A stretch of 64,000 bases of DNA from Planctomicrobium piriforme (GCF_900113665.1 NZ_FOQD01000025.1:21739-85738), one strand, 5' to 3'; numbered from the stretch's first letter, positions 28,099 to 37,394 are shown. Numbers and translations: made by a program. Notes: generated by a model not told the origin, from the letters alone.

Positions 28099-28455
28099 TT
28101 ATACTGCTGATGCCTTCTGGGTGATGAAGCGGCCGCCGGAGATGAACATGCCGTTGTCACACGGATTGCACCATTCCAGTTTGACGCGATATTCGAACTC
28201 GCGGGTGTCGCTGGCCATCCGGACGGTCACTTCTTCAGGCTGGATATAGCCCTTGTGAAGCAGGCCCAGCCCGAAGCGGCTGATTTCCCGGGTGACGGCG
28301 GCGACGGTGTTGCCGCGGCTGGTGGTGATTTCCGCAGGCACGGACAGTTCCAGCCGTTCCGCATTGCGATTGTGATTGACGTCCGACTTGCCAATGCTTT
28401 CCAGCACTGAACGCAAGTCGGTGAGCGACGGACGGCTCCAGGGATCGACGGGCAT
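28099..28455 (-). CDS. PilZ-domain protein
   Basis: The 118-residue protein is mainly a PilZ domain. The RxxxR motif (RNAER) and the second motif (REISRFGLGLL, in the place of D/NxSxxG) are both recognisable, followed by a beta-rich tail (LEWCNPCDNGMFISGGRF). PilZ domains bind c-di-GMP, and a diguanylate cyclase lies 2.6 kb away. GAGAGG precedes the ATG at 28455. It stands alone on the minus strand, just downstream of the large Ala/Pro-rich gene. Direct c-di-GMP binding is an inference. Confidence 0.75.
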   Translation of the reverse strand: MPVDPWSRPSLTDLRSVLESIGKSDVNHNRNAERLELSVPAEITTSRGNTVAAVTREISRFGLGLLHKGYIQPEEVTVRMASDTREFEYRVKLEWCNPCDNGMFISGGRFITQKASAV

Positions 28456-28588
28456 TGCAAACCTCTCGACGACAGGACGGTTCTGACCGATGAATGAACA
28501 CTAGGCCAAAGACCGTTGCCTGCCGCCGGAATCGTTCCCAATCCGCATCACTTCTGATGTGTCGACCGAAGATCCGTCAGAATCGTTA

Positions 28589-30685
28589 TCACGCAGCGCG
28601 TTTGATCTTGAGCGGCTGATTTTCCGCAGCTTGCTCGACTTCAGGCTGCTTGGGCGGCAGCATGGCGAAGTCGAGATATTCGTCTGGATCGCGACGGGCG
28701 ATTTTCAGACCGACCACGGTGGCGGCCCCTGCGGCCAGCAATCCGCTCACCACCCACAGCATTCGCCAGCTCACCGGCGGTTTGGATGCACCGGGGGTGG
28801 GACGATCGCCGTCTTCGAAGGACTCACCGGCTGTCTCGCTGACCTGATCCCAGGTCAGTGCAGGACGAGCCTGTTTGACTTCGGGCGGTTCCGGAACCGA
28901 CGGTGCGACCAGGAAGGGGCGTTGCTTCTCCATCACGGCCGAGGCCATGGCGGAGGGCTGGGCCGGCGCTGGTGCGGCCGACTGGAACGGATCGATCAGC
29001 CGCGGTTCGCGGTCATTTGTCACCGACTGGGCGATGGCAAACTGGACGCCGCCTGCCGTCTTCGTTTCCGGCTCGGGAAGCGGCGCTTCCAGCGTCAAGA
29101 TCGGCGAACTAGACGTCGGCTTGAGTGCCGTGGGCGCCGGCTGCAAGCTGTTCGGAGCCGTCGTCACAGATTGGCTGCGTGACAGTCCATAGGCCGACTG
29201 CGAGGAACGAATTTCGGGCAAAGCATCCGGTCGTGCCGGGGCGGCTTTAGGCGTTCCCGTCATGGCCAGGGGAGCTGCGGACGACGTTTTGGGAGTCGCG
29301 GTCGCCGAAGTCAAGGCGGGCTTGCCGTCCGTCGACAGCGGCGTCCACATCGCGAAGGAATCGCCGGGGAAACCGGTGGTTGTCGGAGCAGGTTCGGTCG
29401 GCTGTGCAGCTTCCACCACAGGCGACGGGGCCGCCTGAGTTTCCGCCAGCAGCGTTTCGTCGCCGGGCTTCGTGGAACGCCAGATCTTCGCGGCGATATC
29501 GCGGGCGAATTCTTTAGGATTCTCGTCCGCGTTTTCGAACTGCACCTGATGTTCGGTCGCGATCTTCTCGGCGAGCAGAGCACTGCGGTAAGCCGCATGC
29601 AACTCGCCGCGAATCACGCTGGTATGTGCTTCCGACATCAGGGCGTTGATCCGCAGCCGCTGTTGCCGCTGCGTCAGGGTTTCATTCAAAGTCGGAGCGG
29701 ATTTCTGGGCCGCAGAATCGGTTGACCACGAAGAAGTCGCTTTGGGAGCGGTCTCGGCGATCGTTCGAGCCGGCGCGGCGGCAGTCCGTTCTGGCCAACT
29801 GGAAGCGGGCCTGGCGTGGACCGGATCTGAAGAAGGGAGTGTTGCCGTGCCGGGTTTCTCGGAAGGCACGACTTCGGCGGCTTCGCCCAAACCCGGGAAG
29901 GGGCGTGAAGAGCCGCTCTTCGAAGGCTTTGTTTCCGCAACAGCGGGAGCAGACTTGGCTGCGGAGACCGGAGCGGCGGCCGGCTTTGCGGCAACGGCTT
30001 CGGGCTTTGCAGCTTCAGTCTGTGCAGGTTCCGACTTGGCGGCGGTCTTCTTACCGGCATCGATCCGTGATTCGGCCGCAGCGAATTCCTGCTCAAACCA
30101 GTTGTCTGGCGTGAAGGGCTTTTCGGCGGCAGCGGCTTTCGCATCCTTCGACGGCTTGTCGGTCGCCACGCTGGAGCTGGCGGGCTTGGCGGCGGTCTTA
30201 CCGGTCTTGGAAGCGGTCGACTCAGCCGGCTTTCCCGACTTCGCGACGGTCTTTGACTGGGACTTGGTCTCGGCTTTGGCTTCTGCTTCGGCAGGCTGCT
30301 TTTTCCAGAACATCCAGGGGGCGGGCTTGCTCGTTTCCGGCTTGCTCTCCTCTGTCTGCTTGGATTTCGCAGTCGGCTTTTCGCCGCTGGCCTGGACGAT
30401 CGTCTTCTCTGCCTTTTCCGACGGCAGTTCGCCCCCGGCGAGATCGACTCGGCCAGATTCAGGGCGGCCAGACTCGGGGCGATCTGCCAGAGTCTTGGCG
30501 GCAGCCTGTTGCTTGCGCTCGGCGATGGATTGTTCGGCGGTGATGGCTGCCCGTTCTGCATCCGCAGAAAGGTCAGTCCGCATGGCGTTATTCAGACAAC
30601 CGGCAAATTGAATGCTGGAAGCCCAACTCACGGCAAACGCGACTTTCAGAGCGCGGTGCCGCATCGTGGAACGATTTGGGCGCAT
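28589..30685 (-). CDS. Large Ala/Pro/Lys-rich envelope protein, unrecognised
   Basis: The protein has 698 residues. A lipoprotein-like signal sequence (ALKVAFAVSWASSIQFAGC) leads into a long, low-complexity, disordered segment rich in Ala, Lys, Pro and Ser. A short helical island (INALMSEAHTSVIRGELHAA) breaks it. Near the C-terminus a membrane helix (MLWVVSGLLAAGAATVVGLK) ends in a basic tail. Two membrane attachments at opposite ends suggest a protein that spans the periplasm. The APWMFWKKQ motif is notable. ATG 30685 follows AGGGGGGAT; a GTG lies immediately before it. No family is recognised. Confidence 0.6.
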   Translation of the reverse strand: MRPNRSTMRHRALKVAFAVSWASSIQFAGCLNNAMRTDLSADAERAAITAEQSIAERKQQAAAKTLADRPESGRPESGRVDLAGGELPSEKAEKTIVQASGEKPTAKSKQTEESKPETSKPAPWMFWKKQPAEAEAKAETKSQSKTVAKSGKPAESTASKTGKTAAKPASSSVATDKPSKDAKAAAAEKPFTPDNWFEQEFAAAESRIDAGKKTAAKSEPAQTEAAKPEAVAAKPAAAPVSAAKSAPAVAETKPSKSGSSRPFPGLGEAAEVVPSEKPGTATLPSSDPVHARPASSWPERTAAAPARTIAETAPKATSSWSTDSAAQKSAPTLNETLTQRQQRLRINALMSEAHTSVIRGELHAAYRSALLAEKIATEHQVQFENADENPKEFARDIAAKIWRSTKPGDETLLAETQAAPSPVVEAAQPTEPAPTTTGFPGDSFAMWTPLSTDGKPALTSATATPKTSSAAPLAMTGTPKAAPARPDALPEIRSSQSAYGLSRSQSVTTAPNSLQPAPTALKPTSSSPILTLEAPLPEPETKTAGGVQFAIAQSVTNDREPRLIDPFQSAAPAPAQPSAMASAVMEKQRPFLVAPSVPEPPEVKQARPALTWDQVSETAGESFEDGDRPTPGASKPPVSWRMLWVVSGLLAAGAATVVGLKIARRDPDEYLDFAMLPPKQPEVEQAAENQPLKIKRAA

Positions 30686-30912
30686 CACAAAATCCCCCCT
30701 GAGTGATGACGAATCCTCTGTCGTCGTTTTCTATCGACAGCACTCAATCTGCCGCGTGAGACGAACGACCGGACGGTAACGGTTTTGTGGGTCGCGCCGT
30801 CAAAGTCTTCCCAGCGTTCGATGTTGCCAATTTTTCCCAGCTCCAATAACTCGCCTGCGACGTAGTGTTTGGGGTCGAAACATAACAACGTCGTAAGAAT
30901 TCTCACGGGACC

Positions 30913-32220
30913 ATGACTGTTTCTGAGCTGATTCGTAACCCTCCCATGGCGACTCCCGGCCAGAGTCGTGCCAACTGCAGCGATTTCGTTGCGGCGGACG
31001 GGCAGCGTTATCAGATCGAATTCGTCACTGATCTCGTCGATCTCGATCAATATCGAACGCCATGGCAGCTGCTGGCCGACGGCGCCGCCGATCCCAACGT
31101 CTTCTATGAGCCGTGGTTCTTTGCCGCTGCCGCCAGATATTTGCCCCCGAAAAACGAGTGGCGAATTCTGCTGGTCTGGCGGGCTGACAAGAACGCCGCT
31201 CATGAACGTCATCTGTGCGGACTCTTCCCGTTTGTGCAGACGCGCGGCTTCGGCGGAATCCGCCAGTGGTCACTGTGGAATCATCCTTACTGCTTCCTCA
31301 CGAATCCCCTCATCGAACGCGGTCAGCATGTCAACGTCCTCCGCGCGGTCCTGCATTATGCACGCACCGCCGGCCATAAGATTTCTACGCTGGAGTTCCC
31401 GCTGCTGGCCGGCGAAGGCCCTTTGAATCACGGACTGACGGAAGTCCTCCGGGAAAACCTGAGCGCCACCTTCCGGCCAGACAAATACCTCCGCGCCACG
31501 ACGTCGTATCGGGGCGACGTGGAAGAACAACTGAAGAACACCATCGGCGGACATCACCTCCGCGAGTTCCGTCGCCAACGCCGAAAGCTCGAATCTCAAG
31601 GCCAACTGGAATACCGGACCCTGCAGGATCAAAACGCCGTCGACTTGTGGATCGACTGGTTCCTGGCGCTGGAAGCGGCCGGCTGGAAAGCCCAGGCTGG
31701 CACGGCCATGAAGCTCAACGAACCGCATGCGGAGTTCTTTCGAGAAATGGTCCGCACTGGACTTCAGCAGTCGCGGGTGCGGATGGAAGGTCTATTTCTG
31801 AACGGGGAGCCGGTCGCACTCAAATGCAACCTGCTTAGCCCGCCTGCGGCATTCGCCTTCAAAATTGCGTTCGATGAATCGCTGCGGAAATGTTCGCCCG
31901 GCATCCAGCTCGAATTTGAAAGCCTGCAGCAGTTCAACCTGCAGACCCGCATCGACTGGGCAGACTCGTGCGCCGCGCCCGACCACCCGATGATCAACCG
32001 CATCTGGAGCGAGCGCCGCGTGATTCAACATCTGATTGTGTCAACCGGCAGCATCCGCGGCGACCTGGTCATCAGCAGCTTGCCGCTGGTGCGGTCGTTG
32101 TGCCGGCTGCAACGTCGACTGACTCAAAGCTGCATGCAATTTTTCAAACGGCCCGCACCAGCAGCGTCGAAACCGACGGCCAGCGCGGGCGCCACAACGG
32201 AACCGGGTCGTTCCGTTTGA
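30913..32220 (+). CDS. GNAT-fold acyltransferase of the CelD/FemAB-like type
   Basis: The 435-residue protein fits the Acetyltransf_6 family. It has NVFYEPWFFAAAARYL near the start, the phospho-chain-binding region HHLREFRRQRRKLE, EAAGWKAQAGTAM, and the C-terminal acyl-CoA fold (LNGEPVALKCNLL, AFKIAFDESLRKCSPGIQLE). These enzymes transfer acyl or aminoacyl groups in envelope polysaccharide or peptide assembly. No signal peptide is seen, so it is probably cytoplasmic. The JmjC/cupin gene starts 34 bases after its stop, and the two appear to form an operon. Confidence 0.75.
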   Translation: MTVSELIRNPPMATPGQSRANCSDFVAADGQRYQIEFVTDLVDLDQYRTPWQLLADGAADPNVFYEPWFFAAAARYLPPKNEWRILLVWRADKNAAHERHLCGLFPFVQTRGFGGIRQWSLWNHPYCFLTNPLIERGQHVNVLRAVLHYARTAGHKISTLEFPLLAGEGPLNHGLTEVLRENLSATFRPDKYLRATTSYRGDVEEQLKNTIGGHHLREFRRQRRKLESQGQLEYRTLQDQNAVDLWIDWFLALEAAGWKAQAGTAMKLNEPHAEFFREMVRTGLQQSRVRMEGLFLNGEPVALKCNLLSPPAAFAFKIAFDESLRKCSPGIQLEFESLQQFNLQTRIDWADSCAAPDHPMINRIWSERRVIQHLIVSTGSIRGDLVISSLPLVRSLCRLQRRLTQSCMQFFKRPAPAASKPTASAGATTEPGRSV

Positions 32221-32254
32221 AGTCTCGAAACTCACCGAATTGACGAGGACTTTT

Positions 32255-33199
32255 ATGACTACCCTGACCGCCGCCGCGCCGATCGCCGCTTCCCAGCCCG
32301 TTGCCGACACCGGCTCGCTGCTCCAGATTCATCCTGTCGAGTTCGAGCAGAACTTCAGCCAGCGCCCGTTCCTGATCGGACATCGGCTCAGCACGCACCC
32401 GTTGTTTCAGATCGAACGCCTGCTGGAACTCTCGCAGCGGCTGCCGGAATCGTGCATCGAATACAACGCCGGCAACATTCCCGTCAGCATCGATTCGGCC
32501 CTCACTCCCCGCAACGGGCTGACTCCGGAAGAAACGATTCGCCGTATCGCGGAGTGCAAGTCGTGGATGGTGCTCAAGTACGTCGAGCGCGATCCTCAAT
32601 ATTCTCAACTGCTGGAAGAATGCCTGACCGAGATCCGCCCGTATTCGGAACCGATCACCCCCGGCATGATGCACCCCCAGGCATTCATCTTTGTGACCTC
32701 GCCGGGCTCAGTCACTCCGTATCACATCGATCCCGAACACAACTTCCTGCTCCAGATTCGCGGTAGTAAAGAAGTGCGAATGCTCGACGGACGCGACCGA
32801 GGCATCGTCTCCGAAATCGATCTCGAAAACTTCTATTCCGACCGCGGACGCAACCTGCGGCTCAATCCCGAACATGAACAGGCTGGCTGGACCTATCATT
32901 TGCAGCCGGGACAGGGACTGCACTTCCCGGTCACCTACCCGCACTGGGTCAAGAACGGCAACGAAGTTTCGATCTCGTTCAGCATCACGTTCCGAACGCC
33001 GGACCTTGATCGCCGCCGGTCTTTGTATCAATCGAACGCCGAGATCCGGGCTCGCGGCGGCAATCCCTGGCCGGTCGGCAAGAGCCGCCTGCGCGACAGC
33101 CTCATCTACACCAGCTCGCGCATCCGCCGCAAACTGGCCTCGCTGCTGAGCAAGCCGGAGCAGCATGCCTGCGGTGGCCGCAAATCATGCGGAACGTGA
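32255..33199 (+). CDS. JmjC/cupin-like Fe(II) oxygenase-type protein
   Basis: The 314-residue protein has a double-stranded beta-helix core with the metal-site pattern TPYHIDPEHNFLLQIRGSKE (HxD) and a distal histidine in FPVTYPHWVKNGNEVSIS. This resembles cupin_8/JmjC-type dioxygenases that hydroxylate proteins or small molecules. The C-terminus is basic and ends in CGGRKSCGT. ATG 32255, after GAGGAC, is preferred to the upstream TTG. It is paired with the upstream acyltransferase, so hydroxylation of the same product is a reasonable guess. Confidence 0.7.
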   Translation: MTTLTAAAPIAASQPVADTGSLLQIHPVEFEQNFSQRPFLIGHRLSTHPLFQIERLLELSQRLPESCIEYNAGNIPVSIDSALTPRNGLTPEETIRRIAECKSWMVLKYVERDPQYSQLLEECLTEIRPYSEPITPGMMHPQAFIFVTSPGSVTPYHIDPEHNFLLQIRGSKEVRMLDGRDRGIVSEIDLENFYSDRGRNLRLNPEHEQAGWTYHLQPGQGLHFPVTYPHWVKNGNEVSISFSITFRTPDLDRRRSLYQSNAEIRARGGNPWPVGKSRLRDSLIYTSSRIRRKLASLLSKPEQHACGGRKSCGT

Positions 33200-33207
33200 G
33201 GAGAGGT

Positions 33208-33333
33208 GTCAGGCTTGAGACGTGAGGCTTGAGGACAGGAGAGAATTCATCTGCTCTCTGGTATTAACTCACTCCTCCGATCTCCGGTCTCAAGCCTCGG
33301 GCCTCAAGCCTCAGGTCTCAAGCCTCACGCCTC
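33208..33333. repeat. Spacer repeats of the CTTGAGACGTGAGGC family in both orientations
   Basis: The forward word occupies 33208-33234, and a run of inverted copies (GGTCTCAAGCCTCGGGCCTC, then three more) occupies 33286-33333. Together they could fold into a large imperfect hairpin. Relatives lie at 4018-4047 and 48202-48300. Confidence 0.65.
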
Positions 33334-33375
33334 TTCCCGCTGATTTGCGGATTTCCCGCTAGATCGACAGAATCG

Positions 33376-33416
33376 GCGGCTCTGTTTCCAACCTCTGGAA
33401 TCGAGCCGCTGTTTTT
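33376..33416 (+). promoter_or_regulatory. Nested hairpin and T run directly before the beta-RFAP synthase start
   Basis: GCGGCTC (33376-33382) pairs with GAGCCGC (33403-33409) and encloses a second stem, TTCCA-ACCTC-TGGAA. GTTTTT then leads straight to the ATG at 33417. It looks like an intrinsic terminator or attenuator, and it occupies the place of the ribosome site. Confidence 0.55.
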
Positions 33417-34373
33417 ATGTCTGCCCGTTTCATCACTGTTCGCACTGGCGCCCGACTGCACTTCGGGCCGTTGTCGTACCGCCCTGAACGGGGACGGCAC
33501 TTTGGCGGCGTCGGCCTGATGATCGACCGCCCTGGCGTCCATGCAGTGGTCGGCTTGGCGAAGCCTGGAACCAGCGGCAGCAGCAACTCGGCTCGAGTCC
33601 GCGCGCTGCTGGACACTCTGAAGCGTTCCGGCGTCTGCGGGTCTTCTCACTTCGATGTCGACGTTCTCGAAGAGATCCCGCCGCACTCGGGCCTGGGATC
33701 AGGCACCCAACTCGCGCTGGCGGTCACGGATGCCATTCTCACGCTGCAGGGACACAAGCACCCGCCGCAGTCGCTGGCGCTGATCTCCGGTAGAGGCGAC
33801 CGATCGGCGATTGGACTGTTCGGCTATGAACAGGGTGGCTTTCTGATCGACGCGGGACGGGCGAACAATCAGGACGTCGGCGCGCTTGCCACGCGTGTTT
33901 CATTTCCTGCCGAGTGGAGAGTGCTGCTGGTGCGTCCGATTGATGGACAGGGGCTACATGGTTCTGTCGAAATGTCGGCGTTTCAAAGCCTTCCTTCGAT
34001 GTCAGAACAACTGACCGGCCGACTCTGTCGCCTGGCACTGACCGAACTGCTGCCGGCACTGCAGCAGAACGATTTCGCAGCGTTCACGTCGGCTCTGTAT
34101 GAATACGGTCAACTGGCCGGCGAGTTCTTCGCCCCTTCTCAAGGGGGCGTCTTCGCGAGTACCGCGATACGCCGTCTGGCGGCATCCCTCTCCGGTCCAG
34201 CAACCGGCATGGCGCAGTCGTCGTGGGGACCGACAGTCGCACTTTTCGCAGAGGGCAATGGTCCAGCCCGCGACTTATGGCAGCAGATCAAGTCTCATCC
34301 TGACGGGGCGAATCTCCATGTCGAGCAAGTGCAGGCCCGTAACCGCGGTCGAGAACTCACCAGCTCGGTGTGA
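33417..34373 (+). CDS. Beta-ribofuranosylaminobenzene 5'-phosphate synthase (beta-RFAP synthase)
   Basis: The 318-residue enzyme joins 4-hydroxy- or 4-aminobenzoate to PRPP with CO2 release, the first committed step to tetrahydromethanopterin. It shows the GHMP-kinase-like fold of the family: TVRTGARLHFGPLSY at the start, FGGVGLMIDRP, and the glycine-rich IPPHSGLGSGTQLALAV. DRSAIGLFGYEQGGFLIDAGR and a C-terminal GMAQSSWGPTVALF complete it. Planctomycetes are known to carry H4MPT-linked C1 genes. No Shine-Dalgarno is visible, because a hairpin with a T run ends right before the ATG. It stands alone on plus. Confidence 0.88.
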   Translation: MSARFITVRTGARLHFGPLSYRPERGRHFGGVGLMIDRPGVHAVVGLAKPGTSGSSNSARVRALLDTLKRSGVCGSSHFDVDVLEEIPPHSGLGSGTQLALAVTDAILTLQGHKHPPQSLALISGRGDRSAIGLFGYEQGGFLIDAGRANNQDVGALATRVSFPAEWRVLLVRPIDGQGLHGSVEMSAFQSLPSMSEQLTGRLCRLALTELLPALQQNDFAAFTSALYEYGQLAGEFFAPSQGGVFASTAIRRLAASLSGPATGMAQSSWGPTVALFAEGNGPARDLWQQIKSHPDGANLHVEQVQARNRGRELTSSV

Positions 34374-34392
34374 AGACGCGATTTCTTCAGCC

Positions 34393-35058
34393 TCAGTTGA
34401 ATTCAGCGACAGTCGCATTGAACGCAGATTCGGCTTCACCGAGCAATTCCAAAAGCAGAGCAGCTCGTGCGCCGATGCGGTATTCCTTCAGCACCTGCAG
34501 GCGCTGCGCGGTCGTCAGCGGCAAGACTGCTGCGATCACGTCGCATAGTTGCCCCAGCGGCAAGTCCGCTTCGATCACGATGCCGCCGTGGCAACCGGCC
34601 ATCAGCGGATCACGGGCGACGAACGCTGTCTGCAACTGCGACTTGAGTTCACAGGCCGCCGTGCTGCAGTCGATGTCATCTTCGTCGGAGATCGACGTCA
34701 CTTCCGCGAAGCGTTGCGTTGAGTTTGCAGTCGCGATCAGTGTGTAAGCAGCGCGTTCGAGTCCCTTGAGGACGCATTGCAGCTCACCCGAACGGTTCGT
34801 TCGCAGGCTCGTGGCTCGTGCGAGGCAACCGAGCGCTGCGTGTTTTTCAAAAGCCGCTTTCGCCATGACCGCCGAGACGGGAATCAGCAGCATCCCGGCG
34901 TTCGCTTCCGCCCCGTGCAGGACATCGATTACGGCTGCATCGGTTGTCTGAAACGTCATCACTTCATGCGGCAGCAGCAGACGCGAAAAACGAGACAACA
35001 CAATCGCCGCGCCGTGATATCCCGTCTTGCTGGGAAATGGGTTTTGAATCAGTCGCAT
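34393..35058 (-). CDS. LON substrate-binding-domain-like protein
   Basis: The protein has 221 residues. The C-terminal half (LGQLCDVIAAVLPLTTAQRL then QVLKEYRIGARAALLLELL) resembles the helical end of the LON N-terminal domain. The first half is beta-rich but lacks the usual PLFPL opening, so the assignment is tentative. The ATG at 35058 begins MRLIQNPFPSKTGYHG. It converges with the beta-RFAP synthase gene 19 bases away. No protease or ATPase domain is attached. It may be a small-molecule or protein-binding adaptor. Confidence 0.45.
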   Translation of the reverse strand: MRLIQNPFPSKTGYHGAAIVLSRFSRLLLPHEVMTFQTTDAAVIDVLHGAEANAGMLLIPVSAVMAKAAFEKHAALGCLARATSLRTNRSGELQCVLKGLERAAYTLIATANSTQRFAEVTSISDEDDIDCSTAACELKSQLQTAFVARDPLMAGCHGGIVIEADLPLGQLCDVIAAVLPLTTAQRLQVLKEYRIGARAALLLELLGEAESAFNATVAEFN

Positions 35059-35415
35059 CGAGAGTCCGTTCTGTTCCGGTCATGGACTGGAATCAATTCC
35101 ATCGTCGATGAACTGCCCGACATCCGCCGGCGGCGCTGCCGGACGATGCAAAATACGATCTGAAAAAGCACCGCCGAACAGCCGAACCGCATCCCCAGCG
35201 AGGTGCTGATCGGCCTTCACGGTTTCCGACTTGTTTGTAGCCCCCCCTCAGAACGGCTGTCTATGGGGATTCGACCGGAGTTGCAGAATTGGACGATGCC
35301 GCAACCAGCGTCGCGCGAATGTGGAGTCGTCTGCTATAAAACTGTTTCACGCAATTGAACTGAAGACTGCCGACTGAAAACTGAGAACGACTGAATTCGG
35401 AATTTTTCCCCGCTC
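35059..35415. other. Divergent spacer before nth
   Basis: These 357 bases between the LON-like gene and nth hold no convincing gene. The last 60 bases are made of the ACTGAAGACTGCCGACTGAA spacer words also seen near 2940, 48370, 49870 and 52070. A TATAAAAC stretch at about 35335 could be a promoter -10 for nth. Confidence 0.4.
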
Positions 35416-36084
35416 ATGACTGAGACCATCGAAGAACGGCGGCAGCGCGCGAAGAAGATCCTCGCGAAGCTGAACAAGGCATACCCCGATGCGGTCTGCG
35501 CGCTGCACCACGAAAATCCGTTTCAGCTCGTCGTGGCGACGATTCTCTCGGCACAATGCACCGACCAACGGGTCAACGTGGTGACCCCGGCGCTGTTTGA
35601 GAAATACCCGACGCCTGAACGACTGGCGAAAGCGAAGCAGGCGGACGTTGAGAAACTGATTCAGTCCACCGGGTTCTTCAGGGCGAAAGCGAAAAGCCTG
35701 CTGGGACTCGCGAACGGTTTAGTCACTGAGCATCAGGGGCAGGTCCCGCGCACTCTGGAAGAACTGGTGAAACTCCCCGGCGTCGGCCGCAAGACGGCGA
35801 ATGTGGTCCTCGGGGTGGCGTTCGGCATCGCCGTCGGCGTCGTGGTCGACACGCATGTGAAGCGCATCTCGTCTCTGCTCGGTCTGACGCACAGCTCGAA
35901 CGTGGAAGTCATCGAGCGCGACTTGATCGCATTGCTGCCGCAAAAAAGCTGGATCGACTACTCGCACCAGATCATACATCACGGGCGGAAGATCTGCATT
36001 GCGCGTCGGCCCCGCTGCAGGGAATGCCCGTTGCTGAAACTCTGCCCGCGGGTCGGCCTGCCCCCGCTCGCGGCTGCGAAGTGA
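35416..36084 (+). CDS. nth: Endonuclease III
   Basis: This base-excision repair glycosylase/AP lyase removes oxidised pyrimidines. The 222-residue product has the helix-hairpin-helix LVKLPGVGRKTANVVLG with its catalytic lysine, the catalytic aspartate in VVVDTHVKR, and the C-terminal [4Fe-4S] cysteines in CIARRPRCRECPLLKLC. NPFQLVVATILSAQCTDQRV is the family's opening core. The ATG at 35416 has no strong ribosome site. The gene converges with the patatin gene, leaving 19 bases between their ends. Confidence 0.95.
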   Translation: MTETIEERRQRAKKILAKLNKAYPDAVCALHHENPFQLVVATILSAQCTDQRVNVVTPALFEKYPTPERLAKAKQADVEKLIQSTGFFRAKAKSLLGLANGLVTEHQGQVPRTLEELVKLPGVGRKTANVVLGVAFGIAVGVVVDTHVKRISSLLGLTHSSNVEVIERDLIALLPQKSWIDYSHQIIHHGRKICIARRPRCRECPLLKLCPRVGLPPLAAAK

Positions 36085-36103
36085 GGTCTCAACGAGCGAA
36101 CCA

Positions 36104-37345
36104 TTATCGCATGATTGGGGACTGCGAAGCGGCCGTCTTAACAGGCGGCGGCAGAGTTTTGAAATCATTCCCGCGCCGCGGTTGCGGATGCACGGCATCG
36201 TCCACCAGCGGCGGCACGAATTGCCATGGATCGCTCGAGCCCGCCGCCGTCCGCCCAACTGCGAACAGGTGTTCCATACACTTCCGGTCGAACGTCAAAG
36301 ACGACGCTTCCAGCTCCAGGGCCTGCGGTACGGCAGTGAGATGAAACCGTGCGCCGGCGGACTTCGTGACCATGTAAACTCGCATCAGGTCGTCGCGAAA
36401 ACGCGACTGCAGCAAGCCCTCCAGAGATTCCGTCGAAATTCGCAGCCAGCCATGTTCAAGCGGGCGAATCGTGGGTTCAAGTTTTCCGGATATGATGACG
36501 TAGACCGATTGGTTTTGCCGCGAGTCAGGACGATGTTCCTCGGACTCATCGATCCCCACCATCTCCGGGAGCAGGAACGGCGAAGCGGTCACGCCGCCGT
36601 CGACGTGCCATTCGGTATAAGGCTTCCCATCAACGTCGACTTTGATTCCCACGGGGGGAAAGAAACCGGGGACTGAACACGAAGCCAGCAGGATCTGCCG
36701 CACCAGTTCCACGCGATCCGGCTTATCGCCGCAGGCAATCGCGCCGATGTCCCAGACGACGAGCCGCTTGGTCTGCAGGTTCGTCGTCCCGACATACAGC
36801 CGCCGCCCCGCGCGATGCGCCTCGGCAATCTCTTCCAAAAGCTCGGGGGTCATGTCGGCCTCGATCCCCCGTTTCAGCGGAGCGGGATCGGCCACCGAGT
36901 CTGACCACAGCAAGCTCACAGGCAGCCGTTTGCGATAGATGTCATCGCTGGTGATCGTCGTGTAATTGCGTTTCAGTTCGTCGTCGTATTTTGAGCCGAG
37001 AAAGGCAAACGGCGCGATGAGCGCGCCGGTGCTCACTCCGGTCACGACGTCGAACTGGGGCCGCTCGCCCGATTCGGTCCAGCCGATCAGATAGCCGGCG
37101 GTATAGGCCCCGTTCATTCCGCCGCCCGAGAGCACCAGCAGGTTTTTGCCGTCCGGAGTTCGATCGGGGACGTAACGGGTTTGTTCGATGTCGCTGGGGG
37201 AATCTTCTCTGGTGAGATCCACAAGCGGCACGTTGGGAGGGGGCGTATGCAGCGCCCGCTCCATCGCGCAGCTGTTGAGACACACCTGCAGAAACATCTG
37301 CAGTGTGATCAACGGCCAACGCAATCGTGACGACAGCCGACCCAT
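36104..37345 (-). CDS. Patatin-like phospholipase, probable lipoprotein
   Basis: The 413-residue protein has a signal sequence with a cysteine at a possible lipobox (LQVCLNSC). Its patatin domain has the oxyanion loop LSGGGMNGAY, the serine elbow GVSTGAL and the catalytic aspartate motif HVDGGV. A lipid acyl hydrolase acting at the membrane is inferred from the family. The last 110 residues lie beyond the domain. The DUF1501 gene lies 49 bases upstream on the same strand, so co-transcription is possible. Confidence 0.85.
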   Translation of the reverse strand: MGRLSSRLRWPLITLQMFLQVCLNSCAMERALHTPPPNVPLVDLTREDSPSDIEQTRYVPDRTPDGKNLLVLSGGGMNGAYTAGYLIGWTESGERPQFDVVTGVSTGALIAPFAFLGSKYDDELKRNYTTITSDDIYRKRLPVSLLWSDSVADPAPLKRGIEADMTPELLEEIAEAHRAGRRLYVGTTNLQTKRLVVWDIGAIACGDKPDRVELVRQILLASCSVPGFFPPVGIKVDVDGKPYTEWHVDGGVTASPFLLPEMVGIDESEEHRPDSRQNQSVYVIISGKLEPTIRPLEHGWLRISTESLEGLLQSRFRDDLMRVYMVTKSAGARFHLTAVPQALELEASSLTFDRKCMEHLFAVGRTAAGSSDPWQFVPPLVDDAVHPQPRRGNDFKTLPPPVKTAASQSPIMR

Positions 37346-37394
37346 CAGGCATCCTTGCCGCCGCGACGAACAATCGCTGTTCGTCGGGAAGACG

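Noticed and set aside
33208..33333. Repeat run considered as a CRISPR array
   Set aside because: Words are too short, irregular and in both orientations; no cas genes are near.
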